Source: a virus. Taken from it: 38,665 bases of DNA. Location of the stretch: positions 1 to 38,665 of IMG/VR virus record IMGVR_UViG_3300006802_000213; one strand, given 5' to 3'. The notes under the pieces are model-generated. The model did not search any database. It was not told the origin of the DNA and saw only the letters and a list, made by a program, of their open reading frames with translations. How positions within the stretch are numbered: the first letter of the stretch is position 1; each line of letters begins with the position of its first letter. The position numbers and the translations under genes were made by a program. Shown here in pieces: positions 7,797 through 15,614 of the stretch.

Positions 7797-8282
7797 ATGT
7801 CTCTTACTCTTAATGGTAACTTCGGAGCTGTATATCAGCCCGATGTTATGACTCTTGGTAATGTCGTTGATGCTGATCAAACGGTTACCAACAGTGCAAC
7901 CCTGGTCACTGTTCCTCAGCTGACCATCCCTGTCGGTATCAACGAGCGGGTTCTCTTCCGTTATACCGTGTTCTATACCAGTACTGCTACTGGTGACCTT
8001 AAGTATCGTGTGGATGTGCCCGCATCCCCGACTCTCTATCGTCTGGCTACTGATAACGTGGCTGATGATCTCACCGCTGGTGTGACCTCTGTGATCATCA
8101 CTGAAGCTGACAGCACTGCGCTGCTGGCTACTGGTGTGAACGGTGTGCTGCGTCTGACTGGTGTTCTCCAGAACGGTACTACCGCTGGTCAGGTGGTCTT
8201 CCAGTTTGCTCAGAACACTGCAACTGCTGCTCAGTCGGCCATCATTCGTGCTGGCTCTTCCTTTGAATATCGGTACTTCTGA
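7797..8282 (+). CDS. Beta-rich structural protein, possible capsid decoration
   Basis: This 161-aa protein is predicted to be nearly all beta (alternating Thr/Val strands such as VTVPQLTIPVGINERVLFRY and GQVVFQFAQNTATAAQSAIIR). It shares the capsid gene's codon bias and lies between the capsid gene and a strong terminator. Cyanopodoviruses such as Syn5 carry extra capsid proteins (knobs, horn), and this gene is a candidate for that class by position and expression. No specific match is recognised, so a decoration role is an inference. Confidence 0.75.
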   Translation: MSLTLNGNFGAVYQPDVMTLGNVVDADQTVTNSATLVTVPQLTIPVGINERVLFRYTVFYTSTATGDLKYRVDVPASPTLYRLATDNVADDLTAGVTSVIITEADSTALLATGVNGVLRLTGVLQNGTTAGQVVFQFAQNTATAAQSAIIRAGSSFEYRYF

Positions 8283-8284
8283 TC

Positions 8285-8569
8285 ATGGCAAACGCTGCAA
8301 GCAATGCTGGCGGCAATGGTGTAGGCGGTACTCGGGCTGCTGGTCTTCCCAGCACCCGGTCCTCCTTCTCCTTTACTGCTGGCTCCAACTATAACGCTTC
8401 TAGCGGCAGCATCACGAACACTACGGCTATTCGTCGTTCGGTGGCTCGTACCAGCCGCTCTGCACCCACTAACTACGGTGGTGTGTTCTCTGAAACCCAA
8501 GGTATGCGTACCGCTTACCCTGGTGCTGAACTTGACTCTCCGGCTATTACCCGCTCGGGTACCTCGTGA
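8285..8569 (+). CDS. Small Ser/Ala/Gly-rich capsid-operon protein (94 aa)
   Basis: This 94-aa protein starts MANAASNAGGNGVGGTRAAG and is basic in the middle (IRRSVARTSRSAPTNYGG). It is coupled to the previous gene by a 2-base gap. The codon bias matches the capsid gene, and a strong terminator follows. Composition resembles the 73-aa protein at 7556 (low complexity, no hydrophobic core), so both may be disordered virion-associated peptides. The function is unknown. Confidence 0.68.
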   Translation: MANAASNAGGNGVGGTRAAGLPSTRSSFSFTAGSNYNASSGSITNTTAIRRSVARTSRSAPTNYGGVFSETQGMRTAYPGAELDSPAITRSGTS

Positions 8570-8574
8570 GTTAA

Positions 8575-8581
8575 TCGTATA
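8575..8581 (+). promoter_or_regulatory. TCGTATA motif after the capsid operon
   Basis: GAGTTAATCGTATAAATGGGGG-like sequence overlaps the start of the terminator region. The core TCGTATA followed by a G-run matches the elements at 6452, 29399 and 34925. It is a candidate phage RNA polymerase promoter for the tail operon. Confidence 0.35.
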
Positions 8582-8586
8582 AATGG

Positions 8587-8611
8587 GGGTCCTTCGGGAT
8601 CCTTTTTTTTT
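8587..8611 (+). terminator. Strong rho-independent terminator after the capsid operon
   Basis: GGGTCC-TTCG-GGATCC forms a 6-bp stem with one G-T pair, capped by a stable TTCG tetraloop, followed by nine T residues. It separates highly expressed capsid-type genes from tail genes, which is where T7 places its main terminator relative to gp10. Confidence 0.9.
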
Positions 8612-8634
8612 AATTTGTATATAACATTATTGTT

Positions 8635-9294
8635 ATGCCAACAACCAATAACGCTCAGGCTGAGCTACAAGCTGTTAATGAAATTCTGGCGTCTATTGGT
8701 CAGGCGCCTGTAACCACCATCGAAGCACAAACTATCACCTATGAGGATGGTACTAGTGCAGAGATTCCAATCAACCCGGAAGTTGCAATTGTTTATGAGA
8801 CTCTGACACAAGTCTCTCGTGAGGTACAGGCAGAGGGATGGACATTCAATAAAGAAAATGAATATCCCCTAACACCAGATGTTAATGGCTACTTGTCTAT
8901 GACTGGTAGTATGCTGCAACTGGATTTGAGTGACACTGTTGCTAACAGTACATATGATACTGTGATTAGGAATGGTAGACTCTACGATAAACTAGAACAT
9001 ACTGATGTGTGGGATACTACTCAAACTTATGATGTTGATGTAGTTTGGTATTATGATTTCTCAGATCTCCCACAAGTATTCCGAGATTATGTCACAGCAA
9101 GAGCTGCTACACGTTGTGCTATCAGACTTGTTGGTGATGTAAACTTGACTCAAGCCTTGTCTTCATTTGAAACATGGCGTCGTGCTAACTGCCTTGAGTA
9201 CGAATGTAACCAAGGAGACTACACGATGTTTGGATTCAAACAAGGCGATGGCTTCTATAATAGCTATAAACCATTTAAGGCACTTGCACGATGA
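8635..9294 (+). CDS. Tail tubular protein A (T7 gp11-like)
   Basis: This 219-aa protein has the T7 gp11 family signature: AVNEILASIGQAPVTTIE near the N-terminus, the VSREVQAEGWTFNKENEYPL segment, and a C-terminal FRDYVTARAATR helix followed by an acidic/aromatic tail. gp11 forms the ring joining the portal to the nozzle. It overlaps the start of the gp12-like gene by 4 bases (ATGA), as T7-like phages often do. Confidence 0.93.
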   Translation: MPTTNNAQAELQAVNEILASIGQAPVTTIEAQTITYEDGTSAEIPINPEVAIVYETLTQVSREVQAEGWTFNKENEYPLTPDVNGYLSMTGSMLQLDLSDTVANSTYDTVIRNGRLYDKLEHTDVWDTTQTYDVDVVWYYDFSDLPQVFRDYVTARAATRCAIRLVGDVNLTQALSSFETWRRANCLEYECNQGDYTMFGFKQGDGFYNSYKPFKALAR

Positions 9295-11768
9295 CAGCTA
9301 TTTCCCAACGTATTCCTAACTTCCTTGGTGGTGTCTCTCAGCAAGCTGATGAGAAGATGCTGCTTGGTCAAGTTAAAGAAGCGCTTAACTGCTACCCTGA
9401 TATTACACTTGGTATGCTTAAGCGTCCTGGTGGTAAGTTCCTTGGGAAGCTATCTGGTCTAACTGCTAATACAGCTGACAATGCTGCATGGTTTAGTATC
9501 CTACAAAGTGCTACTGATAAGTATATTGCTAGTGTATCTAGTGCTGGTGTACTTAGTGTTTGGAATCTACTAACTGGCCAGACAGCTACCATTAACTACC
9601 CTACTGGTAAGCAAGCTTCTATTGTGTCGTATCTTACGGCAGCTGACTATAGGAGCATTAAAACGCTTACCATTAATGACTATACGTATATCCTGAATAC
9701 TGAGAAGACAGTAACTGCTAAGACTGCTCCTACATGGAATGCAAATAGGCAGGCTACACTTGTAGTCAACACTGTTGATCATGCTATTACATATTCAGTA
9801 ACGTTAAATAGTACAACCTTTACTTATACTTCTCCTTCATCTGGTTCTGGTAATCTTATCATCAGTACAGTGATGGCTGGCATATCAGCTGCTATTACTT
9901 CTGGTTTTGCTACTAAGACCATTATTGATAATACTATATACTTGACCTTTAACACAGATACTAATGTATCTGCATTTGGTGGTCCTGATGGTAAGTATTT
10001 CAGAGCTTTTCAAGATTCAGTAGAACTATTTTCTAAACTACCTGAGCAAGGAAAACATGATCAAGTAGTAAAGGTAGCTAATGCTTCTGCAGCTCTTGAT
10101 GACTTCTACCTTAAATTTGTAGCAGATAACGGAACAAGTGGTAAGGGTTATTGGGAAGAGACTGTAGCGCCTAATGTGAGTACAGGCTTTAATGAGAACA
10201 CAATGCCTGTTGCTCTTATTCGTACTAGCACTAGTCCTCTTACATTTAAAGCTACGTTCCTAGATGGCTCTACTCAGATTGATGGTTCAGCTACAGTTAC
10301 AGCTAATGCTGATACTTTAATTTGGGAGCCACGTGGTGTAGGAGATGATGACTCTAATAGTCAACCTACCTTTGTAGGTAATACCATTAGTGATATCTTC
10401 CTGTTTAACAATAGGCTTGGGTTTCTGACTGAAGATAATGTCTCCATGTCTCGGGCTGGTGACTACTATAACTTCTATCATAAGTCGGCTACTACATTGA
10501 CAGCTTCTGATCCTATTGATCTTAGCTGTGCTAGTATTAAACCTGCTATTGTACGTTCTGTTGTACCAGTTACACAGGGTTTGCTGTTGCTTAGTGATAG
10601 CCAACAGTTCCTGATGGAAGCTGAGAATGGAGCCTGGACTCCTTCTAATTGTACGATTAGTACCATTGCTAACTATGAGTATGATCGCTACCTGAAGCCA
10701 GTTGATCTTGGTTCTACTATTCTTTATATTAGTCGTAACCAAAGCTGGGCTAGGGCATTTGAGATCTTTATTCGTGGTCAACGGGAGACACCTACTGTAA
10801 CTGAAACTACGAAGGTTGTTCCTGAGTGGATCCCAAGCACTATCACAGACGCTGTAGGAAGCGCCCAGAACGGCCTGTGGGTGGGCTCTGGTAGGACTTC
10901 AAGGTATATGTACCTGCACCGCTTCTACGAGCAGGGAGACGAGCGTCCTATGGCCTCCTGGGTTAAGTGGTATCTGCCGTCTAATGTTATCCATGCTGCT
11001 ATTCAAAGTGATGTGCTGTATGTACTCACTAGTGGAACAGAAGGTTACACAACTACTCAGTATAAGCTAGTACAAGCTGCCACTACTGGTGGTCTTGTTA
11101 ACATCTTAGGTAATACAGTTGACCCAGCTCTTGATTCATGGTGTGAAGTAACGGATGCTGCTATTGTATCACCAGCACCTCCTACAGCACCTAGTTACAA
11201 TCAAGTTGCTAATACTACTAAGGTCTACCTACCTACTTATTTCAACACTGCTAGGACAATTAAGTTTGTTGTTGGTACGTTGAAGGCTGGTGGCTCTGGT
11301 ACACAATCTGGATATACAAATACTGCTACACTTCTATCTGATGGTGGTGGTACTTATTTTAATATCCCTGGTGATGTATCCGCTAACTACATCTATGTTG
11401 GCTATGAGTACAACATGGAAGTAACGCTTCCTAGGTACTACTATAGTATGGGTCAGCAAGGTGTGGACTTTACTGCTGTAACCACTACTGCTCGTATGCA
11501 GTTCTACACTGGACTTGGTGGTGATATTTACTTCTACCTAAAAGATCGTAGTAGGCCTGGTTGGTATAGTATTGGTGGTGCTCAAATTGCTGATTTCTAC
11601 ACAGCTAACACTGCTCCCTTCCGTGACTCATACGTTTATAAAGTTCCTGTTCATCAGAGGCCTGACAACTATACAATGAAAGTAACATCTAATACACCAT
11701 TCCCAGTTAGTCTTGTGTCTATGCAATGGGAAGGCAGGTACTCACCTGGATTCTACGGTAGGAGCTAA
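9291..11768 (+). CDS. Tail tubular protein B / nozzle (T7 gp12-like)
   Basis: This 825-aa protein compares with about 794 in T7. It opens ISQRIPNFLGGVSQQADE, the conserved gp12 N-terminus, and contains the beta-propeller-type segments VGDDDSNSQPTFVG, ISDIFLFNNRLGFLTEDNVSMSRAGDYYNF and MYLHRFYEQGDERPMASWVKW. It ends VSLVSMQWEGRYSPGFYGRS, also typical. The nozzle is the DNA-exit tube of the short tail and part of the fibre docking site. Codon use is AT-rich (gct, act, gtt), unlike the capsid operon. Confidence 0.95.
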   Translation: MTAISQRIPNFLGGVSQQADEKMLLGQVKEALNCYPDITLGMLKRPGGKFLGKLSGLTANTADNAAWFSILQSATDKYIASVSSAGVLSVWNLLTGQTATINYPTGKQASIVSYLTAADYRSIKTLTINDYTYILNTEKTVTAKTAPTWNANRQATLVVNTVDHAITYSVTLNSTTFTYTSPSSGSGNLIISTVMAGISAAITSGFATKTIIDNTIYLTFNTDTNVSAFGGPDGKYFRAFQDSVELFSKLPEQGKHDQVVKVANASAALDDFYLKFVADNGTSGKGYWEETVAPNVSTGFNENTMPVALIRTSTSPLTFKATFLDGSTQIDGSATVTANADTLIWEPRGVGDDDSNSQPTFVGNTISDIFLFNNRLGFLTEDNVSMSRAGDYYNFYHKSATTLTASDPIDLSCASIKPAIVRSVVPVTQGLLLLSDSQQFLMEAENGAWTPSNCTISTIANYEYDRYLKPVDLGSTILYISRNQSWARAFEIFIRGQRETPTVTETTKVVPEWIPSTITDAVGSAQNGLWVGSGRTSRYMYLHRFYEQGDERPMASWVKWYLPSNVIHAAIQSDVLYVLTSGTEGYTTTQYKLVQAATTGGLVNILGNTVDPALDSWCEVTDAAIVSPAPPTAPSYNQVANTTKVYLPTYFNTARTIKFVVGTLKAGGSGTQSGYTNTATLLSDGGGTYFNIPGDVSANYIYVGYEYNMEVTLPRYYYSMGQQGVDFTAVTTTARMQFYTGLGGDIYFYLKDRSRPGWYSIGGAQIADFYTANTAPFRDSYVYKVPVHQRPDNYTMKVTSNTPFPVSLVSMQWEGRYSPGFYGRS

Positions 11769-11771
11769 GAT

Positions 11772-12605
11772 ATGTGGAATGCAATTATTGCTGGCATTGG
11801 CGCTATTGCTGGCATTGCTGGTTCGGCTGCTAGTACCTCTGCACAAAATGCTGCTGTTGATAGGCAGTATGGGTATGATCTACAGTCTTGGAAATACAGT
11901 AAAGATCGTCTTAGAGCCGACCGTAAGCATAATGTTGAACAGTGGCGGTACAACGTACAGAATGAAGAGACATTAGGCGCATTTAAGGATGCCACTAATC
12001 TCCAAGACTGGCAGTATCAGCTCAAGATTCAACGTCAACAATATGCTCAAGACCTTAAGCAATATGCTAAGTCTGAGCAGATCTTTAACCAACAGCTTAC
12101 CTTTAACGAACTAGCTAAATCAGCTGCTGTTGAAGCTGAATACCGTAAACTGGAAGATGCTACTAATGAACTAGCACTCCAGAATCAAGACATTATTATT
12201 AAAGCTCTGCAAACACAAGGTACAACTGCAGTTAAGGGTCAAGTAGGTAGGAGTGCAGATAAGGCTGAACAAGCTGAGTTTGCATCATTTGGTCGTAACC
12301 AAGCTATCCTTGCTCAATCTTTGATCAGTGCTCAAGCTGATGCTCAAGGTGCTTTACGTAAGATTGCTAATGATAAGTTTGGTGCAGACCTTGCAGCAGA
12401 AGCTAATCGTATGTTGATGCCTGATCGTCCTATTGAAGCACCTAAGCCACTTACTACTCCGCGTGCTCAGTATCTTAAGCCCCGTAAACTTAAGAAAGCT
12501 GACTTTGGTCCTAAACCGATCAAAGGCGCTCAAGCTTCAATGGCAGGTAGTATTCTCGGTGCTGCTAGTAGCGGTCTTGGTAGTGTTGCTGGCTTTATTA
12601 AATAA
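11772..12605 (+). CDS. Internal virion protein (T7 gp14-like)
   Basis: This 277-aa protein has an N-terminal hydrophobic Gly/Ala stretch (AIIAGIGAIAGIAGSAAS, residues 4-21), a long helical Gln/Lys/Ala middle and a second Gly/Ala/Ser hydrophobic end. T7 gp14 has the same plan: it is ejected and sits in the outer membrane as part of the channel that leads DNA into the cell. It lies directly after gp12 and before the gp15-like protein, in T7 order. Assignment is from context and composition. Confidence 0.85.
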   Translation: MWNAIIAGIGAIAGIAGSAASTSAQNAAVDRQYGYDLQSWKYSKDRLRADRKHNVEQWRYNVQNEETLGAFKDATNLQDWQYQLKIQRQQYAQDLKQYAKSEQIFNQQLTFNELAKSAAVEAEYRKLEDATNELALQNQDIIIKALQTQGTTAVKGQVGRSADKAEQAEFASFGRNQAILAQSLISAQADAQGALRKIANDKFGADLAAEANRMLMPDRPIEAPKPLTTPRAQYLKPRKLKKADFGPKPIKGAQASMAGSILGAASSGLGSVAGFIK

Positions 12606-12620
12606 CCTAATAAAACTTAA

Positions 12621-15614
12621 ATGGATCAAGTAAGTTACAGAGGGTACGCCCGTAGTATAGGTTTCGATCCTATTAAAGCCCCGACAGAAGGTCTCAATCG
12701 GATGCAAGAGCGAGACAACCGTGTTATACGTAACATGGAAGATAATCGCAGGGCTATAAAGGAAGTAAGGGATGACTATGCCCGTGGTCTTGAGAGGAAA
12801 CTAAACATTGAATCTCAAGATAGGGATAGGAATTATCTCTATGAAAAATCACTTGATGAGAATAGACAGAAGTTTATTGATAAAAATGCTCAGACTCTAG
12901 TTCAAAATGAACTACAGCGTAGCAAGAATATCATTACTACGTTCGAGAGTCTGTCTAAATTTAGTACGACTCTTGCTGATACTGTCACTGAATATAAGAA
13001 GAAGCAGGATGAAGCGCAGCAAGCTGAAGGTCGCTATAAAGTGGCTACTGGTGAAATCTCTGCTCAGCAAATTAACGATGCCCAGAACCTAATTACTCTT
13101 GCTAAGACAGCTGGCAAGTCTAATGACATGATCACAGCTGAGCTACAAAAAAAGGGAGCTTCTCCTTATCTGATCTCAGCTTTGATGTCTAGTAATCCAG
13201 CTCGTAAGGCTGGTATTATTCAACAGCATGGTATTCAAGTACTGGCTACCTATGGCTCTTGGTCGCTTGATAAACTCAATGAACGTGGTCTGACAACTGC
13301 AGAGCAACGTGCTGCAGCAGCTCCTGAGTTGCTTAATGAGTTTGTCAAGTTGAATGGGCTTGAAGGTATCAACCCAATGCTCCTTATGGAGCCCCTGCAG
13401 CGAGCTAATCTTGCTTATACTGGACACGTCGAAGCCGCTAGGAAGTCTGACATTCGTAATAAGTCAGACGATATCCGTAGTCAAGAGATCAGGAATCTTG
13501 TTGCTACTAAGACAGGTGAGCAACTTATGTCTTCTCTCAATGCCCTTGCATTGACGTATGGGGAAGATGCTACAACGCCTCTTGGTCTTAAGGGTGCTAG
13601 GGATGAGTTGTATCGTGTCCTTAAGGACCCTACCCTGTTTAGTGATACTGATGTACAAACTATCCTATCTAATGCCCAGACTGATCAGGGTAGTATGAAG
13701 GATAGGTTCCCTGCTGAGTATGATGAGTTGATGGAGCAGCGTAGGGCTGAGTCTAATCAGGAAGCTGCTCAAATTGAAGCTCAACAAAACAGGGAAAATA
13801 AGGTAAAAGAAGAGAAGCTTCTTGAATGGGTTCAGGGGAACAATCCTAATGAGGATGAACTGAATACCATCATTAAGAAAGCAGAACTTGCTGGTATCCC
13901 AACTGATCGTCTGAAAGCTGCTCTTGCTTTTACCCCTCAACGTCAGAATCAAGACTTCTGGAATAAGTTGTTTAGGGATCAGGAGGAGGCTGGTACTCTA
14001 TCTGCAGAGGATGTTAATAAGCCTGGTGTGCCGATTGAAGTACGTGAGACATGGTTGTCTCGTGCTCAACGTTTGGACAATGCTAGGGCTAACTCTGGCA
14101 TCTCTCCAGAAGTTATTAAAGCTGAACTAACTGATGCTCTTAAGCAAAAACTGGTTGGTGATAGCACTACTAAGAATGCACACTATAGTATTCGTAGTGC
14201 ATCTGATTATGCTTTGCGTCTTTATAATCAGAAGTTCAAACAGTACTCTACAACTATGGAACCTTCTCAAGCTGCTGAGAAGGCTAGGTTGGATGTACTG
14301 ACAGCTATTGAGAAAGGCACTGGTAGATTCCTTCTTACTCCTTCTGGTAAAGCCACAGGTAGTCAAGCATTTTTTAATGCCTTTACTCCTGGTAATCACC
14401 CTGGTGCTCCTAAGAATATCAGTACTGTAACTGATGTATCAGCTACGATTGCTAGTGTACGTAGGGACAATAGTAAAATCAGTACAGAGGTTCTCACTAG
14501 CCCTGCTATCTTGAAGAGTATTGACAATCAAATTAAGAATGGTAAACCAGTTTCTGTTCCTGAACTGTATCGTCAACTAAGCAGGGCTATCCCTGGTATG
14601 TCCCCTACGGATATCCTTAATGCTCAGCTTAAGGCGGCTAAGCTTACTGGTCAAGTTAAGCCTGGTGCATTGGATACACTAGATCGTACTACGACTGACC
14701 CTTATCTCAAGAGCCTCCTTACTCGTAACCCAATTACTCAGGATAACATCAACACTGCTATTGTTGGTAGTGGTCATGCACCTGCTACTGTACGTACAGG
14801 TAATGCTGGTTATACTGATGTGCAAGCTCTTGGTAGTGCATCTGGCTTTAAGTTCCCTCAAGTGATGGCTGCTATGTGGGCATTGGAATCTGGCTGGGGT
14901 CGTTACACCTCAGGTAAGAACAATGTCTTTAATATCAAAGCAAGGCCTGGTCAAGGTACACAGAAGAATGGTTCCTATTGGAGGGACTATGCTTCACCGC
15001 TTGAGTCTGCTAAGGACTTCATGAATCTCATGACTGATCCACGCTATGCTCCTGGGCTTTCTAAAGCTAAGACGCCACGTCAAGCCATTGAGGCTATTGC
15101 TGCTGCTGGTTATGCTGGTGGTGAAGCAGCCTATCCTGGTAAGATCATTCGTGTGATGCAACAGATGGGTGTTAATGTTGATCAACCTTATACACCTGCA
15201 CCTCCTGCTCGTAACACTAATTACATGAGCACCACACTTGCTTACATTACTGGTAACATTGGTCCGACTTCCACTGGTCCACATCTTGATGTCAAACAGC
15301 AAGATAATCCGAATACTCCTCAAAATGAAAGGGCTCGTAACTTCCCAACTAACGTATTAGATAACTTTGTTGTTGTCGATGACCCGCAGCTTGGTAGAGT
15401 TCCATTGAGTCGTATTCCTATTACCAATACATTTGCTCAGCATGTTGCACGTGGCTCTCATGGTGTTGACTATGGTACTGCTAGTGGATCTAAAGTATTC
15501 CTGCGTAATGGAGCTAGGGTTGTCTCTAAACAATCAACACAGCATGGAGCCTTAGTTATTATTCAATTGCCGGATGGTCGGCGTTTCAGTTTCTTACACG
15601 GTAAATCAGTATGA
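12621..15614 (+). CDS. Internal core protein (T7 gp15-like) with GH73 and permuted M23-like domains
   Basis: This 997-aa protein compares with 747 in T7 gp15. About residues 1-720 are helical and coiled-coil-rich, as in gp15. The extra C-terminus carries two wall-related modules. Residues about 738-850 are a glucosaminidase (GH73-like) domain with AAMWALESGWGRYTSGKN, whose Glu is the predicted catalytic acid. Residues about 865-997 look like an M23/LytM peptidase in permuted order: the usual C-terminal TSTGPHLDV motif comes first and the usual N-terminal HGVDYGTASGSKVF and FLHG motifs come last. Two zinc-ligand positions look altered (HLD for HLH, S-H-G-V-D spacing). These modules probably open peptidoglycan during DNA entry. 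Confidence 0.9.
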   Translation: MDQVSYRGYARSIGFDPIKAPTEGLNRMQERDNRVIRNMEDNRRAIKEVRDDYARGLERKLNIESQDRDRNYLYEKSLDENRQKFIDKNAQTLVQNELQRSKNIITTFESLSKFSTTLADTVTEYKKKQDEAQQAEGRYKVATGEISAQQINDAQNLITLAKTAGKSNDMITAELQKKGASPYLISALMSSNPARKAGIIQQHGIQVLATYGSWSLDKLNERGLTTAEQRAAAAPELLNEFVKLNGLEGINPMLLMEPLQRANLAYTGHVEAARKSDIRNKSDDIRSQEIRNLVATKTGEQLMSSLNALALTYGEDATTPLGLKGARDELYRVLKDPTLFSDTDVQTILSNAQTDQGSMKDRFPAEYDELMEQRRAESNQEAAQIEAQQNRENKVKEEKLLEWVQGNNPNEDELNTIIKKAELAGIPTDRLKAALAFTPQRQNQDFWNKLFRDQEEAGTLSAEDVNKPGVPIEVRETWLSRAQRLDNARANSGISPEVIKAELTDALKQKLVGDSTTKNAHYSIRSASDYALRLYNQKFKQYSTTMEPSQAAEKARLDVLTAIEKGTGRFLLTPSGKATGSQAFFNAFTPGNHPGAPKNISTVTDVSATIASVRRDNSKISTEVLTSPAILKSIDNQIKNGKPVSVPELYRQLSRAIPGMSPTDILNAQLKAAKLTGQVKPGALDTLDRTTTDPYLKSLLTRNPITQDNINTAIVGSGHAPATVRTGNAGYTDVQALGSASGFKFPQVMAAMWALESGWGRYTSGKNNVFNIKARPGQGTQKNGSYWRDYASPLESAKDFMNLMTDPRYAPGLSKAKTPRQAIEAIAAAGYAGGEAAYPGKIIRVMQQMGVNVDQPYTPAPPARNTNYMSTTLAYITGNIGPTSTGPHLDVKQQDNPNTPQNERARNFPTNVLDNFVVVDDPQLGRVPLSRIPITNTFAQHVARGSHGVDYGTASGSKVFLRNGARVVSKQSTQHGALVIIQLPDGRRFSFLHGKSV

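Noticed and set aside
10317-10781. 154-aa minus-strand ORF in gp12
   Set aside because: It lies wholly inside a confident tail gene on the other strand and has no recognisable features.
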